A stretch of 46,577 nucleotides of DNA from an uncultured Bacilli bacterium (GCA_947589435.1 CANQBI010000010.1:1-46577); one strand, 5' to 3'. Shown: positions 7,599 to 14,685, numbered from the stretch's first letter. Numbers and translations: made by a program. The notes: generated by a model not told the origin, from the letters alone.

Positions 7599-9675
7599 CT
7601 TGCACCTCAAAGTCTATTATACCATCACTTTTAGAGGCATTCAAAACTTTTATGGTAACTTTATCGCCAATCTTATACATTTTACTCTTATCTTGATTAA
7701 TTAAGGAAAGCATTTCCGGTACATAATTAAAGTATCCATCAAGCGTACTGACATGAACTAAACCTTCCACTAAATTAGGAAGTTCCACAAAGAAGCCAAA
7801 GTTGGTAACGGTTGTTATCATGCCTTCATAAACTTCGCCAATATGGCTTTCCATGTATTCGGCCATCTTCATATCATCAACTTCTCTTTCGGCATCAACC
7901 GCTGCTTGTTCTCTTTCGGATGAATGCTCCGCAACTTCCACTAAATACTTGTTATAATAATTAATTGTTTCTTTATCTAACTTTTTATCAAATAAATATG
8001 TTCTTAATAACTGATGCACTGTGGTATCAGGAAATCTTCTAATGGGTGATGTAAAATGCGTATAATTTTTTAAGCCTAAACCAAAGTGTCCAATATTGGT
8101 GGCACTATAAATAGCTTTTTGCATACTTCTTAAAAGCATCTTCGATAATATTTCTTTTTCTTCTAAACCATCTAAACTATCTAATAGCCTATTAACATCT
8201 CTGCCACTCGTACTAATACCTCTTGTATTCACATTAACTTTTAACACTTTTAAAAGATTCATAAAGTCTTCAATTTTCTCTGGTTTTGGTTCTCCATGAA
8301 CCCGATAAATAAAAGGTAAGTCCATGTTAAAAATATGGGTGGCTACAGTTTCATTCGCCGCAATCATAAAGTCTTCGATTAACTTTTCCCCTTCTCTTTG
8401 TTCTCTTTTAACAATATCAATACATTTCCCGTTTTCATCTTGAATTATTTTTGGTTCGGGTATATCAAATTCAATATAACCCATTTTAACTTTTCTTTTT
8501 CTTAAGATATGAGCAAGTTCATTCATAAGTAATAAATCATCTTTATATTTTTCATAACCTTCGGGTATAGTATTTTCTTCTAATATTTTATTAACACACT
8601 TATAAGTCATTTGTTTCCGGCTTTTAATTACAGATGGAAAAATATCATAACTAACAACTTTTCCCTCATTATCAATGTCCATAACACAACTAATAGCTAG
8701 TCTTTCGACTTCCGGATTTAAAGAACAAATACCATTAGAAAGTTCATGAGGAAGCATCGGTAAAACTCTATCAGCTAAGTAAGAAGAAGTACCTCTAGAG
8801 TATGCTTCATCATATAAATGCGTACCTGGTTTCACATAATAACTTACATCCGCAATATGCACTCCTAACTCATATAGATTATCTTTTTTCTTAATACTAA
8901 TCGCATCATCAATATCTTTAGTATCATCCCCATCAATTGTGAATATTACTTCCCCAGTTAAATCAGTTCTTCCTACTTTATCACTTTCTCTTACTTCATC
9001 AGGAATACTTTCTAATTCTTTTTTAACTTCATCACTAAACTCTAATTCGATATTATGTTTATAAGCAATAGTTAAAATATCAATATCTGGGTCATTTTTA
9101 TGCCCAATTATTTTTAAAATTACCCCTCTAAATTTATGATGGGATACTTGTTCTTTTAACTCTACTAAAACTTTATGCCCATCAACTAAATTAGCAAAAT
9201 GGTTTATAAGTTCCACTTCAATATCTAATTTTTTATCATCCACTATTAAGGTTGGCTCATCATTTACATAGAGAATTTCCCCAATTACAGTATTAAGTTT
9301 TCGATCTAATATCTTTAATACTTTACCCTCTAATTTATTATTTCTTTCAAAAACATCGACTAAAACCGTATCCCCATTAATTGCCCCATTTAAATTATCA
9401 CTACTAATAAATAAGTCTCCTTCTTCTTTTAATAAAAAAGCATAACCATTTTTGGTAACTTCAATTTTACCTGCTAAAAGAGAAGCACAATTACTCATAA
9501 GCATATATTTACTTTTCTTAGTCTCGTGAACAATCCCACTTTTTATTAATTCACTTAAAACATTTTGAAGTTCTTCTAATTCTTCAGCATTTTTTAATCC
9601 TAAATAATCATTAATTTCCATTAATGTCTTTGCTTTATCATCTAATTTTAAATATTCTAATACTTTATCCCTCAT
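7585..9675 (-). CDS. rnr: Ribonuclease R
   Basis: 696 residues, near the family norm. Domains in order: N-terminal helix-turn-helix-like RNase_R region (about 1-70), two cold-shock/OB domains (to about 220), the RNB catalytic domain with GDDTKDIDDAIS (metal-binding aspartates) and HIADVSYYV, then a C-terminal S1 domain (GEVYEGMITTVTNFGFFVEL). It is a 3' to 5' exoribonuclease that degrades structured RNA and works with SmpB/tmRNA on faulty mRNAs. AGAGGGGAAG precedes ATG 9675. The gene overlaps the end of the pilin-like gene, so the group is one operon. Confidence 0.96.
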   Translation of the reverse strand: MRDKVLEYLKLDDKAKTLMEINDYLGLKNAEELEELQNVLSELIKSGIVHETKKSKYMLMSNCASLLAGKIEVTKNGYAFLLKEEGDLFISSDNLNGAINGDTVLVDVFERNNKLEGKVLKILDRKLNTVIGEILYVNDEPTLIVDDKKLDIEVELINHFANLVDGHKVLVELKEQVSHHKFRGVILKIIGHKNDPDIDILTIAYKHNIELEFSDEVKKELESIPDEVRESDKVGRTDLTGEVIFTIDGDDTKDIDDAISIKKKDNLYELGVHIADVSYYVKPGTHLYDEAYSRGTSSYLADRVLPMLPHELSNGICSLNPEVERLAISCVMDIDNEGKVVSYDIFPSVIKSRKQMTYKCVNKILEENTIPEGYEKYKDDLLLMNELAHILRKRKVKMGYIEFDIPEPKIIQDENGKCIDIVKREQREGEKLIEDFMIAANETVATHIFNMDLPFIYRVHGEPKPEKIEDFMNLLKVLKVNVNTRGISTSGRDVNRLLDSLDGLEEKEILSKMLLRSMQKAIYSATNIGHFGLGLKNYTHFTSPIRRFPDTTVHQLLRTYLFDKKLDKETINYYNKYLVEVAEHSSEREQAAVDAEREVDDMKMAEYMESHIGEVYEGMITTVTNFGFFVELPNLVEGLVHVSTLDGYFNYVPEMLSLINQDKSKMYKIGDKVTIKVLNASKSDGIIDFEVQDGNN

Positions 9676-10027
9676 TTTCTTCCCCTCTTACATAACTACA
9701 TTTCTTTTCGCCATCGCTAGATATAGTAACCTCTACTTCTTCACTTTTATCTATTTCTTCATTTGTACAAGCATTTATATCTGTTCCAATAAAACCATCA
9801 CTTATTAAATCTCCTAAGGTAATATTACAACCATCTTTACAAATGTCTTTATTAAGTCCTGCGTAAACACAAGCCGCTTCTTCTACTTCTTTTGCAAAAT
9901 TACTGCATTTATCATTATCTTCACTATTAAGCATACTTGATATATTAATAGTTACTATTACTCCTAAAGAAGCCACAAGAGCTATAACTACTAAAATTTC
10001 TATTAATGTAAAACCTTTATTATTCAT
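9665..10027 (-). CDS. Type IV pilin-like prepilin
   Basis: About 120 residues. The short leader MNNKG is followed by FTLIEILVVIALVASLGVIV, the N-methylation/prepilin cleavage motif and hydrophobic helix of type IV pilins and ComG pseudopilins, with the invariant Glu at +5. The mature domain has six Cys (including CKDGC), likely disulfide-bonded outside. No pilus assembly genes lie nearby, and the position in front of rnr is unusual. ATG 10027 is chosen over an upstream GTG at 10036 because it gives the normal short leader. Confidence 0.85.
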   Translation of the reverse strand: MNNKGFTLIEILVVIALVASLGVIVTINISSMLNSEDNDKCSNFAKEVEEAACVYAGLNKDICKDGCNITLGDLISDGFIGTDINACTNEEIDKSEEVEVTISSDGEKKCSYVRGEENEG

Positions 10028-10061
10028 ATCTATCACATCTTAATTATAACACTTAACCATT

Positions 10062-10090
10062 AAAAAAGATATTCTATTCCAAGAATATCT
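10062..10090 (-). terminator. Terminator after the XRE gene
   Basis: Minus strand AGATATTC-TTGGAATA-GAATATCT followed by TTTTTTAA. Confidence 0.88.
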
Positions 10091-10093
10091 AAA

Positions 10094-10336
10094 CTATTTA
10101 ATATCGAAATCTAAATCATCAAATACTTTATCATCAAAAAATTCACTTAAAGGAATATCAAACCCCTCACATATCTTACAAATTGTTACCATGGTCGGAT
10201 TTTTACTTCTCCCATTTAAAATACTATCAACAGTACTTTGCATAAGTCCGGCGTTTGTTGATAACTTGTTAACAGACATATTCCTCTCATATAACAACTT
10301 ATTTATTTTAGTTTTAATTGCTTCATTCACTTCCAT
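10094..10336 (-). CDS. Small XRE-family transcription regulator
   Basis: About 80 residues, essentially one Cro/CI helix-turn-helix (NKLSTNAGLMQSTVDSILNG as helices 2-3), with an acidic tail DDKVFDDLDFD. ATG 10336 is preferred over TTG 10345. It lies downstream of the surface operon and has a 236-nt upstream region holding an inverted motif (GTTGGAAATACCGA and its interrupted mirror). The same motif occurs in front of both surface operons, so this protein is a candidate regulator of them (inference). Confidence 0.8.
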   Translation of the reverse strand: MEVNEAIKTKINKLLYERNMSVNKLSTNAGLMQSTVDSILNGRSKNPTMVTICKICEGFDIPLSEFFDDKVFDDLDFDIK

Positions 10337-10392
10337 AACTATCAACCCATATTAATAATATAACCAAGTTTCTTTAACCATCTAACGATAAA

Positions 10393-10419
10393 TCGGTATT
10401 TTTTTACTATTTCCAACAT
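10393..10419. promoter_or_regulatory. Interrupted copy of the TCGGTATTTCCAACAT motif
   Basis: On the plus strand TCGGTATT and TTCCAACAT are separated by about 10 nt. It is the mirror of the intact motif at 10471-10490, so the two could form a large inverted element upstream of the XRE gene. Confidence 0.4.
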
Positions 10420-10470
10420 TACCTACACATCGTTAACTTTTCTGTCAATATTTTTACATGTTCTAAAAGT

Positions 10471-10490
10471 ATGTTGGAAATACCGAATAT
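10471..10490. promoter_or_regulatory. Shared motif GTTGGAAATACCGAATAT, site 1
   Basis: Related words occur at 12470-12486 (GTTTGAAATGCCGATAT) and 37908-37924 (GTTGTAAATACCGAATA), in the same orientation in the leaders of both surface operons. The 10337-10572 gap otherwise holds no gene that I can see. Confidence 0.5.
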
Positions 10491-10572
10491 CATATAAAAA
10501 TCTTATCTAAATTAATTCCTTAAGTCAATTATTTATTAATAAATGTTGAGTATAATAGATTTTTTAATATTA

Positions 10573-11763
10573 TTATGCATTTGCTTTGCTTGTAATAATA
10601 AATGGATTTGTTTCGGTTCCTTCTCCTACTAGTCCTATCTCGTTTGTTAGATAGAAGACCGGACGTACCGCAGACGTACCGGTTGCAGAGTCGCTGCTCA
10701 AGGAGCCGGACCTATCCACATACCACGGCCAAAAATAGCCGAGGTAGCGGCCATACCTAGTCATTGTCCATTCGTATGTACTTCCATATGTTGTTGATAC
10801 ATCACTTCTTCCGTTTGTTATGTGTAACCAACTATTGGTGTTAGAACTATATGTCCATGAATTATAATAGTCACTTTGATACATCAATCCTATTTGATAA
10901 TTTTTTGATTTTTTTGATGTTGTTTCTGTTCCTCCAGTACTTGTTTTATCTCCTATCCACCATAATGGATTATCTATTAATGTCTTCCACTCTGCATCTA
11001 TTGTATTTAAGAATGTTCCATTTAAATATGTCTTTACTTCTGCTGAATCCCATTGAACATCAGATTCATAATCGCTGGTCCATGCTTGACCTGTCTTTGA
11101 TGGTATGGCTCTTATTATTTTTAATTGTCCTGCTTCTAATTCTAGTCCTGTATTTACATTATTATCCGTTATTCCTATTATTCTATATAAGTACTTATCC
11201 CTATTATCTACTCCTGTTTTTGTGCATGTATCTATATTGGTTGTTCCAAAACATATGTAATTATTTGTTACTTGTGCTGCTGTTCCTTTATATCTGTACA
11301 TTCCATCGACATTGGTTTCGGTAAAGGTTGTTGCGCTGCTTCCGCCTGTTGCATGTCCTTTTAATACTTCTAAAGCAGGTCTTCCTTTAGCAAAGTATAA
11401 AGTGCAATATATAGTTTGTTTTGTTTTAATGTGGGCTGTGTATGTTGTTTCATTAAAGGTTAAGACACTTGTTGTTGGTATCTTTACCCCTTCACTATCT
11501 GTACATTCTGTTCCTACATATGTATATTTTGTTTTATCTGGCCATTGTGTTCTATCTTCTGCCTCATGCCATCCAAAATCATTCTCTCCTTCATTTTGAA
11601 CCATTATAGCTAGTGATTTGTCTTTTTCTTTAAATACATCTATTGTTTTGATATCTTCAAGGATTTTACTTTTATTATTTGGTTTATATAATAAATATAA
11701 TGATATTGCCTCTACTAATAATAGTATAACTACTATGCTTATTAATATTTTTTTCTTTTTCAT
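10573..11763 (-). CDS. Variable surface protein (signal anchor, DUF6273-like end)
   Basis: 396 residues. A signal-anchor helix (about 4-24) is followed by a domain with WHEAEDR and KTKQTIYCTLYFAKGRPAL, a middle part with NNYICFG and YRIIGI, and a C-terminal lectin/FGE-like part with WDSAEVKTYLNGTF, GLMYQSDYYNSW, WTMTR, AVRPVFYL and GEGTETNPFII. It is a paralogue of the 35795-37006 gene. The stretch between WTMTR and AVRPVFYL is GC-rich and quite different from the paralogue. A role in adhesion or ligand display at the cell surface is inferred. It follows the 11778-12458 gene by 14 nt. Confidence 0.82.
   Translation of the reverse strand: MKKKKILISIVVILLLVEAISLYLLYKPNNKSKILEDIKTIDVFKEKDKSLAIMVQNEGENDFGWHEAEDRTQWPDKTKYTYVGTECTDSEGVKIPTTSVLTFNETTYTAHIKTKQTIYCTLYFAKGRPALEVLKGHATGGSSATTFTETNVDGMYRYKGTAAQVTNNYICFGTTNIDTCTKTGVDNRDKYLYRIIGITDNNVNTGLELEAGQLKIIRAIPSKTGQAWTSDYESDVQWDSAEVKTYLNGTFLNTIDAEWKTLIDNPLWWIGDKTSTGGTETTSKKSKNYQIGLMYQSDYYNSWTYSSNTNSWLHITNGRSDVSTTYGSTYEWTMTRYGRYLGYFWPWYVDRSGSLSSDSATGTSAVRPVFYLTNEIGLVGEGTETNPFIITSKANA
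10672..10755 (-). other. GC-rich variable block in the surface-protein gene
   Basis: By hand count 48 of 84 bases are G or C (57%) in a gene and genome that are otherwise mostly A+T. It is bounded by sequences conserved in the paralogue (GAATGGACAATGACTAGG and GCGGTACGTCCGGTCTTCTA). It encodes about 28 residues that do not align with the paralogue. Confidence 0.75.
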
Positions 11764-11777
11764 ATATCTTTAACTCC

Positions 11778-12458
11778 TTATTTAAAATATGCATAACAAG
11801 TATTTGGGCCATCTGTATCTATTGTAAATCCATCTGTATCATTGTAATTTATATTGGTGGCAACACTCGCATTTGAACATTTATATCCTACATATGTCTT
11901 TCCTGTTGGTATAGTACTAGACATTTTATATTTATTTCCTTCATATTCTCTATCTCCACTTGAATCTTGTATATAGGCATAGACTATTACATCAGATATC
12001 TTATCTCTATCATAATAAAGTCTGCAGACTATTTGGTTAGGTTTAGTTTCTGATACTGTTACATCTACTGTACCGTCACTACTTATTGTATAATCTGGAT
12101 TATATGTTGTTCCTTCTTCATTATCTTTTGGATAACAATTTGATATATCTTGATTTAAAGTAAATCCTGTTACTGGTACTTCTTTATTTTCTTTATATTT
12201 TTTTGGATTATCGGGCATTTGGGTATACCATATAACATTAACATCAGTACTTTTATTACTTAAAGGACCATCTTTTACTGTTTCACCTTCTCCAGCAAAG
12301 TTTCCTACTTTAGATGTAAATATAGGTACTGGTGCCATATCATAATTATAATAAGCATGAGTTTCTTTCATAACTAATCTAAACAATGTTATAAATACCA
12401 CTATTGAAAGAATAGTTATTAAAATATATATCTTTTTATTCTCTATATTTTTTATCAT
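11778..12458 (-). CDS. Surface protein with signal anchor, first gene of operon 1
   Basis: 226 residues. A basic start and one membrane helix (about 10-29) precede ETHAYYNYDMAPVPIFTSKV and NFAGEGE, then an extracytoplasmic domain with IVCRLYYDRDKISDVIVYAY and the end CYAYFK. It is a paralogue of the gene at 37021-37855, sharing HAYYNY, VPIFTSKVGNFAGEGE, TDVN and CYAYF. GGAGG precedes ATG 12458. It is transcribed from a consensus promoter about 135 nt upstream. Function unknown; probably partners the following surface protein. Confidence 0.82.
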   Translation of the reverse strand: MIKNIENKKIYILITILSIVVFITLFRLVMKETHAYYNYDMAPVPIFTSKVGNFAGEGETVKDGPLSNKSTDVNVIWYTQMPDNPKKYKENKEVPVTGFTLNQDISNCYPKDNEEGTTYNPDYTISSDGTVDVTVSETKPNQIVCRLYYDRDKISDVIVYAYIQDSSGDREYEGNKYKMSSTIPTGKTYVGYKCSNASVATNINYNDTDGFTIDTDGPNTCYAYFK

Positions 12459-12469
12459 TTTACCTCCGT

Positions 12470-12486
12470 GTTTGAAATGCCGATAT
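12470..12486. promoter_or_regulatory. Shared motif, site 2
   Basis: GTTTGAAATGCCGATAT on the plus strand, just upstream of the ribosome site of the operon 1 lead gene. Compare 10471-10490 and 37908-37924. Confidence 0.5.
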
Positions 12487-12565
12487 TATCACAAACATTA
12501 AAAACATTTGTAATATTTTTATTACATCTATTTTTAAAAATATTTTAAATTTTTCAGTTATTTTG

Positions 12566-12585
12566 TATACTCATATTATGCGTAT
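12566..12585. promoter_or_regulatory. Operator-like repeat, distal
   Basis: Minus strand ATACGCATAATATGAGTATA, about 15 of 20 positions identical to 12597-12616. Each unit is flanked by ATAC and GTAT, typical of a dimeric helix-turn-helix site. Confidence 0.5.
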
Positions 12586-12594
12586 CATGATTTT

Positions 12595-12623
12595 ATTATA
12601 CCCATTTATTACGTATATGTCAA
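12595..12623 (-). promoter_or_regulatory. Promoter of surface operon 1
   Basis: Minus strand TTGACA (12618-12623), 17-nt spacer, TATAAT (12595-12600). The leader is about 130 nt and contains a TGTAATA/TATTACA hairpin. An operator-like repeat covers the spacer and -10. Confidence 0.85.
12597..12616. promoter_or_regulatory. Operator-like repeat over the operon 1 promoter
   Basis: Minus strand ATACGTAATAAATGGGTATA overlaps the -10 and spacer. A repressor bound here would block operon 1; the divergent XRE gene at 12666 is the obvious candidate (inference). Confidence 0.5.
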
Positions 12624-12665
12624 TACAACTTTTTTGTGTATGAGAAAATGTTCGAAGGTGAAAAT

Positions 12666-12896
12666 ATGAATAGATTTAGAGAAATTAGAGAAGATAAAGA
12701 CTTACTTCAAAAGGATATTGCCAAGGTAATAAGTGTTTCCCAACAACAATATTCAAGATATGAAATGGAAACTTGTGAAATGAGTTACGGACAATTAATT
12801 ATTTTATCGGATTATTATAAAGTATCAATTGATTACTTACTATATAATACTGATGAGAGAAAGCCTTATCCTAAATCAATAATTAGAAAAAACTAA
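12666..12896 (+). CDS. XRE regulator 1 of a four-gene plus-strand array
   Basis: 76 residues, one Cro/CI helix-turn-helix (QKDIAKVISVSQQQYSRYEM, then SIDYLLYNTDER). ATG 12666 is chosen because GAAGGTGA precedes it; the open frame begins further upstream at 12636. It is divergent from surface operon 1, with two operator-like repeats in the shared region, and is followed by a strong terminator. It likely regulates itself and operon 1 (inference). Confidence 0.82.
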   Translation: MNRFREIREDKDLLQKDIAKVISVSQQQYSRYEMETCEMSYGQLIILSDYYKVSIDYLLYNTDERKPYPKSIIRKN

Positions 12897-12923
12897 GTTA
12901 AGCATTTGATCTTAACTTTTTTT
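12895..12923 (+). terminator. Terminator after XRE 1
   Basis: AAGTTAAG-CATTTGAT-CTTAACTT followed by seven T. Confidence 0.92.
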
Positions 12924-12978
12924 ATATAGTAAATTTACTCAATAAAAGTTATAATATAAAATAAAAGTTGGTGATTAA

Positions 12979-13200
12979 ATGCAATTAAATGAAATCTTTG
13001 GTAATAATTTAAAATTATTTAGATTTAAAAATAAAATGACACAAGAAAAACTTGCTGAATTAGTTGATGTTAGTGTTACTTACATTAGCCAATTAGAACT
13101 CGGTAAACACACTCCATCTTTTAATACATTAGAGGCCCTATCAAAGGCTTTAAAGGTTGAACCATATGAATTTTATATAAAAGAGATTTTAAAAAATTAA
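12979..13200 (+). CDS. XRE regulator 2
   Basis: 73 residues, a complete Cro/CI domain: LKLFRFKNKMTQEKLAELVD, VSVTYISQLELGKHTPSF, then LEALSKALKVEPYEFY. TATAAT at about 12950 and GGTG near the ATG support the start. Closest in look to short phage- or ICE-type repressors. It starts about 55 nt after the terminator of the first regulator, so it is an independent or second unit. Confidence 0.88.
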   Translation: MQLNEIFGNNLKLFRFKNKMTQEKLAELVDVSVTYISQLELGKHTPSFNTLEALSKALKVEPYEFYIKEILKN

Positions 13201-13227
13201 AACCAAGAGTTGATATGGAGTGATATA

Positions 13228-13665
13228 ATGCATCAAAATAATTTAAGATTTTTAAGAGAAAAGTTTGATTATACCCAAAAGGTAGTTGCAGAAAAATTAG
13301 GTTGTCCAAGACCAACTTATAACAACTATGAAATAAGTATTGTTATGATACCTTTAGATATATTAGATAAATTATCTTTAATTTATAATGTGCCAATGAG
13401 TTATATACTAGGTATTAAAGATAATTATGATAAAAATATAAAAATAAAACCAATGGATTATGATAAACTAATTGATAACTTACTTAAATTAAAAGATGAA
13501 AATAATCAAACATATGAGGTAATAGTTAAAAATATTAATTGTCATAAAACAACATGTATTAGATATTATAATAAAAAAGTAATCATTCCTATTGATAGAT
13601 TAATTCTTTTATCTAAATTATATAATACTGATATTGATGTTTTATGTGGTAAAATATCTATATAA
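13228..13665 (+). CDS. XRE regulator 3, possibly two helix-turn-helix units
   Basis: 145 residues. N-terminal Cro/CI domain (LRFLREKFDYTQKVVAEKLG, CPRPTYNNYE, VPMSYILGI) plus a second half with a similar layout (TYEVIVKNINCHKTTCIRYY, then IDRLILLSKLYNTDIDVL), so it may be an internal duplication with two DNA-binding units. ATG 13228 is preceded by GGAGTGAT; the frame opens earlier at 13210. Start lies 27 nt after regulator 2, probably one operon. Confidence 0.8.
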   Translation: MHQNNLRFLREKFDYTQKVVAEKLGCPRPTYNNYEISIVMIPLDILDKLSLIYNVPMSYILGIKDNYDKNIKIKPMDYDKLIDNLLKLKDENNQTYEVIVKNINCHKTTCIRYYNKKVIIPIDRLILLSKLYNTDIDVLCGKISI

Positions 13666-13681
13666 TAGAAAGGCAATAATA

Positions 13682-13918
13682 ATGTTTAACAAAAATGATG
13701 AGAATTATATATATGATTTAGTTTCAAAAAATATAAAGAAACAAAGAAAATTAAAAAAACTAACTCAAAAAGAATTAGCTGAAAAAATGAATTATTCAAC
13801 TCAATTTATATCAAACATTGAAAGTAAAAATCATCAAACTTTTAGTTTAGGTACTCTATATAGAATAGCATTAGTTTTAGATATTGATATTGCCAAATTA
13901 TTTGAAGAAGAAAAATAG
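13682..13918 (+). CDS. XRE regulator 4
   Basis: 78 residues, Cro/CI domain: IKKQRKLKKLTQKELAEKMN, YSTQFISNIESKNHQTFSL, then LYRIALVLDIDIAKLFEE. ATG 13682 has GAAAGG about 10 nt upstream and follows regulator 3 by 16 nt. Last gene of the array; the following 60 nt contain a weak TTACT/AGTAA hairpin with a T run. Confidence 0.85.
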   Translation: MFNKNDENYIYDLVSKNIKKQRKLKKLTQKELAEKMNYSTQFISNIESKNHQTFSLGTLYRIALVLDIDIAKLFEEEK

Positions 13919-13919
13919 A

Positions 13920-13955
13920 TTATTACTACTGCAACATTAAAGTAATATTTTTTAA
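13920..13955 (+). terminator. Weak terminator after the XRE array
   Basis: TTACT ... AGTAA stem followed by ATTTTTTAA. Confidence 0.4.
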
Positions 13956-13983
13956 TTTAAATAAAGCGATACTATTAAGACAA

Positions 13984-14118
13984 AATAAAAAGTTTCCTAA
14001 GAAACCAATTATTTGTGCTCGGATTGTATGCAGTTGACAACCGGCAACGCTCGCTAGAGATTATTGTCCGTAGCAGGGAATGCACCGAGCAGCCTAGTGC
14101 AGCAGCATTACCTGTCAA
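13984..14118 (-). ncRNA. Structured small RNA, tandem copy 1 (about 135 nt)
   Basis: A stand-alone transcript bounded by its own -35/-10 and an intrinsic terminator (GTTTC-TTAG-GAAAC, TTTTTATTTT). Read 5' to 3' it starts near UUGACAGGUAAUGCUGCUGC. P1 pairs UUGACA with UGUCAA and GGUAAUGC with GCGUUGCC. A CUAG/CUAG helix and a UCC/GGA hairpin lie inside. UGCUCGG in the loop pairs with CCGAGCA beyond P1, making a pseudoknot. The block CUACGGACAAUAAU is identical in copy 2. It does not match tmRNA, 6S, SRP RNA or a riboswitch class I know. Confidence 0.75.
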
Positions 14119-14122
14119 TTTA

Positions 14123-14151
14123 ATTGTATCATAATTGCTTTGAATTGTAAA
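14123..14151 (-). promoter_or_regulatory. Promoter of small RNA copy 1
   Basis: Minus strand TTTACA (14146-14151), 17-nt spacer, TACAAT (14123-14128). Confidence 0.8.
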
Positions 14152-14158
14152 TACCAAA

Positions 14159-14293
14159 TAAAAAGTTCCATCAAGGAACTAATTATTTTGTGTTCGGGTT
14201 GTAGTCTGATGACAACCGGCACCAGCCCCTAGATATTATTGTCCGTAGGTCGGATTACACCGAACATCCTAGTGCAGCAGCATTACCTGTCGA
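14159..14293 (-). ncRNA. Structured small RNA, tandem copy 2 (about 135 nt)
   Basis: Paralogue of the RNA at 13984-14118 with the same promoter spacing and its own terminator (AGTTCC-TTGAT-GGAACT, TTTTTATTT). The first 20 transcribed positions after UCGACA are nearly unchanged, and CUACGGACAAUAAU is identical. In the pseudoknot, UGUUCGG pairs with CCGAACA where copy 1 has UGCUCGG with CCGAGCA, a compensatory change. UCCG/CGGA forms the inner hairpin. The P1b helix is weaker here. Two self-contained copies in tandem suggest dosage or slightly different targets. Confidence 0.75.
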
Positions 14294-14297
14294 TTTA

Positions 14298-14326
14298 ATT
14301 GTATCATTATTAGACGTGATTGTAAA
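14298..14326 (-). promoter_or_regulatory. Promoter of small RNA copy 2
   Basis: Minus strand TTTACA (14321-14326), 17-nt spacer, TACAAT (14298-14303), the same layout as copy 1. Confidence 0.8.
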
Positions 14327-14378
14327 TGCTTTTTTAACTTTTTGCCAAAATTCGTTAATTAAAAAATAATTGTATTAG

Positions 14379-14407
14379 TTGTAATTTCACTTAATTATGT
14401 GTATAAT
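14379..14407 (+). promoter_or_regulatory. Promoter of the antisense antitoxin RNA
   Basis: TTGTAA, 17-nt spacer, TATAAT on the plus strand, giving a start near 14414. Confidence 0.75.
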
Positions 14408-14413
14408 AATATT

Positions 14414-14481
14414 AAGAAACGCAGGAATGTGCGTTGTTAAGGTGCGACTATCTAGGTATTACCCAGGTAGTCATTTTTATT
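14414..14481 (+). ncRNA. Antisense RNA of a type I toxin-antitoxin pair (about 66 nt)
   Basis: It runs toward the toxin gene and ends in a strong hairpin (GACTATCTAGG-TATTA-CCCAGGTAGTC, 10 of 11 pairs) followed by ATTTTTATTT. The same hairpin lies in the last codons of the toxin gene, so it overlaps the toxin mRNA 3' end. A 5' hairpin AACGC/GCGTT precedes it. Its CCAGGT segment is repeated directly at 14577-14597 in the toxin leader, providing a second pairing site. Size and layout match RNA II of the Fst/par family. Confidence 0.7.
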
Positions 14482-14555
14482 TCTTTTAGTATAAGAATAT
14501 ACAAAAGAATAAAAATAATCCGAATTAATACTTTAATCAAAGTTTTATTCTTCAT
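14448..14555 (-). CDS. Fst-like type I toxin peptide, 35 aa
   Basis: A 35-residue peptide: basic start MKNKTLIKVLIR, one hydrophobic helix IIFILLYILIL, then a polar tail KEIKMTTWVIPR. AAAGGGGTGG is a strong ribosome site before ATG 14555, partly complementary to GTCACC in its leader, so translation may be masked. The last codons are covered by the convergent antisense RNA. Such peptides insert in the membrane in Fst, Ldr and TxpA families. The sequence itself is not close to the Fst consensus; the call rests on architecture. Confidence 0.68.
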   Translation of the reverse strand: MKNKTLIKVLIRIIFILLYILILKEIKMTTWVIPR

Positions 14556-14576
14556 AACACCACCCCTTTCGTTTTC

Positions 14577-14597
14577 AATAATAGCCAGGTGACTAGA
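14577..14597. repeat. Direct repeat in the toxin leader
   Basis: AATAATAGCCAGGTGACTAGA resembles TATTACCCAGGTAGTCA at 14457-14473. Because the two RNAs run convergently, this direct repeat makes the toxin leader complementary to the antisense RNA, as in par loci. Confidence 0.6.
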
Positions 14598-14685
14598 TGA
14601 AAATAAAAGGATTTTTTTGCAACGCCTTCTTCCTGCGTCAGTTATTTATTTTAAACTAATAGATAGTAAAAAGTCCAGAGAAGAT

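Noticed and set aside
7599-7610. SmpB start at TTG 7610
   Set aside because: It would contain the GAGGTG ribosome site that serves ATG 7598.
10573-12458. Complete diversity-generating retroelement
   Set aside because: The variable block is suggestive, but no reverse transcriptase or template repeat occurs in the window, so only the hypothesis is kept.
13975-14157. 60-codon frame on the minus strand
   Set aside because: It lies across the promoter and body of the first structured RNA and has no ribosome site; the RNA explains the sequence.
13984-14293. tmRNA, 6S RNA or riboswitch for the tandem RNAs
   Set aside because: No tRNA-like ends or tag frame, wrong size and fold for 6S, and each copy ends in its own terminator with no gene behind it.
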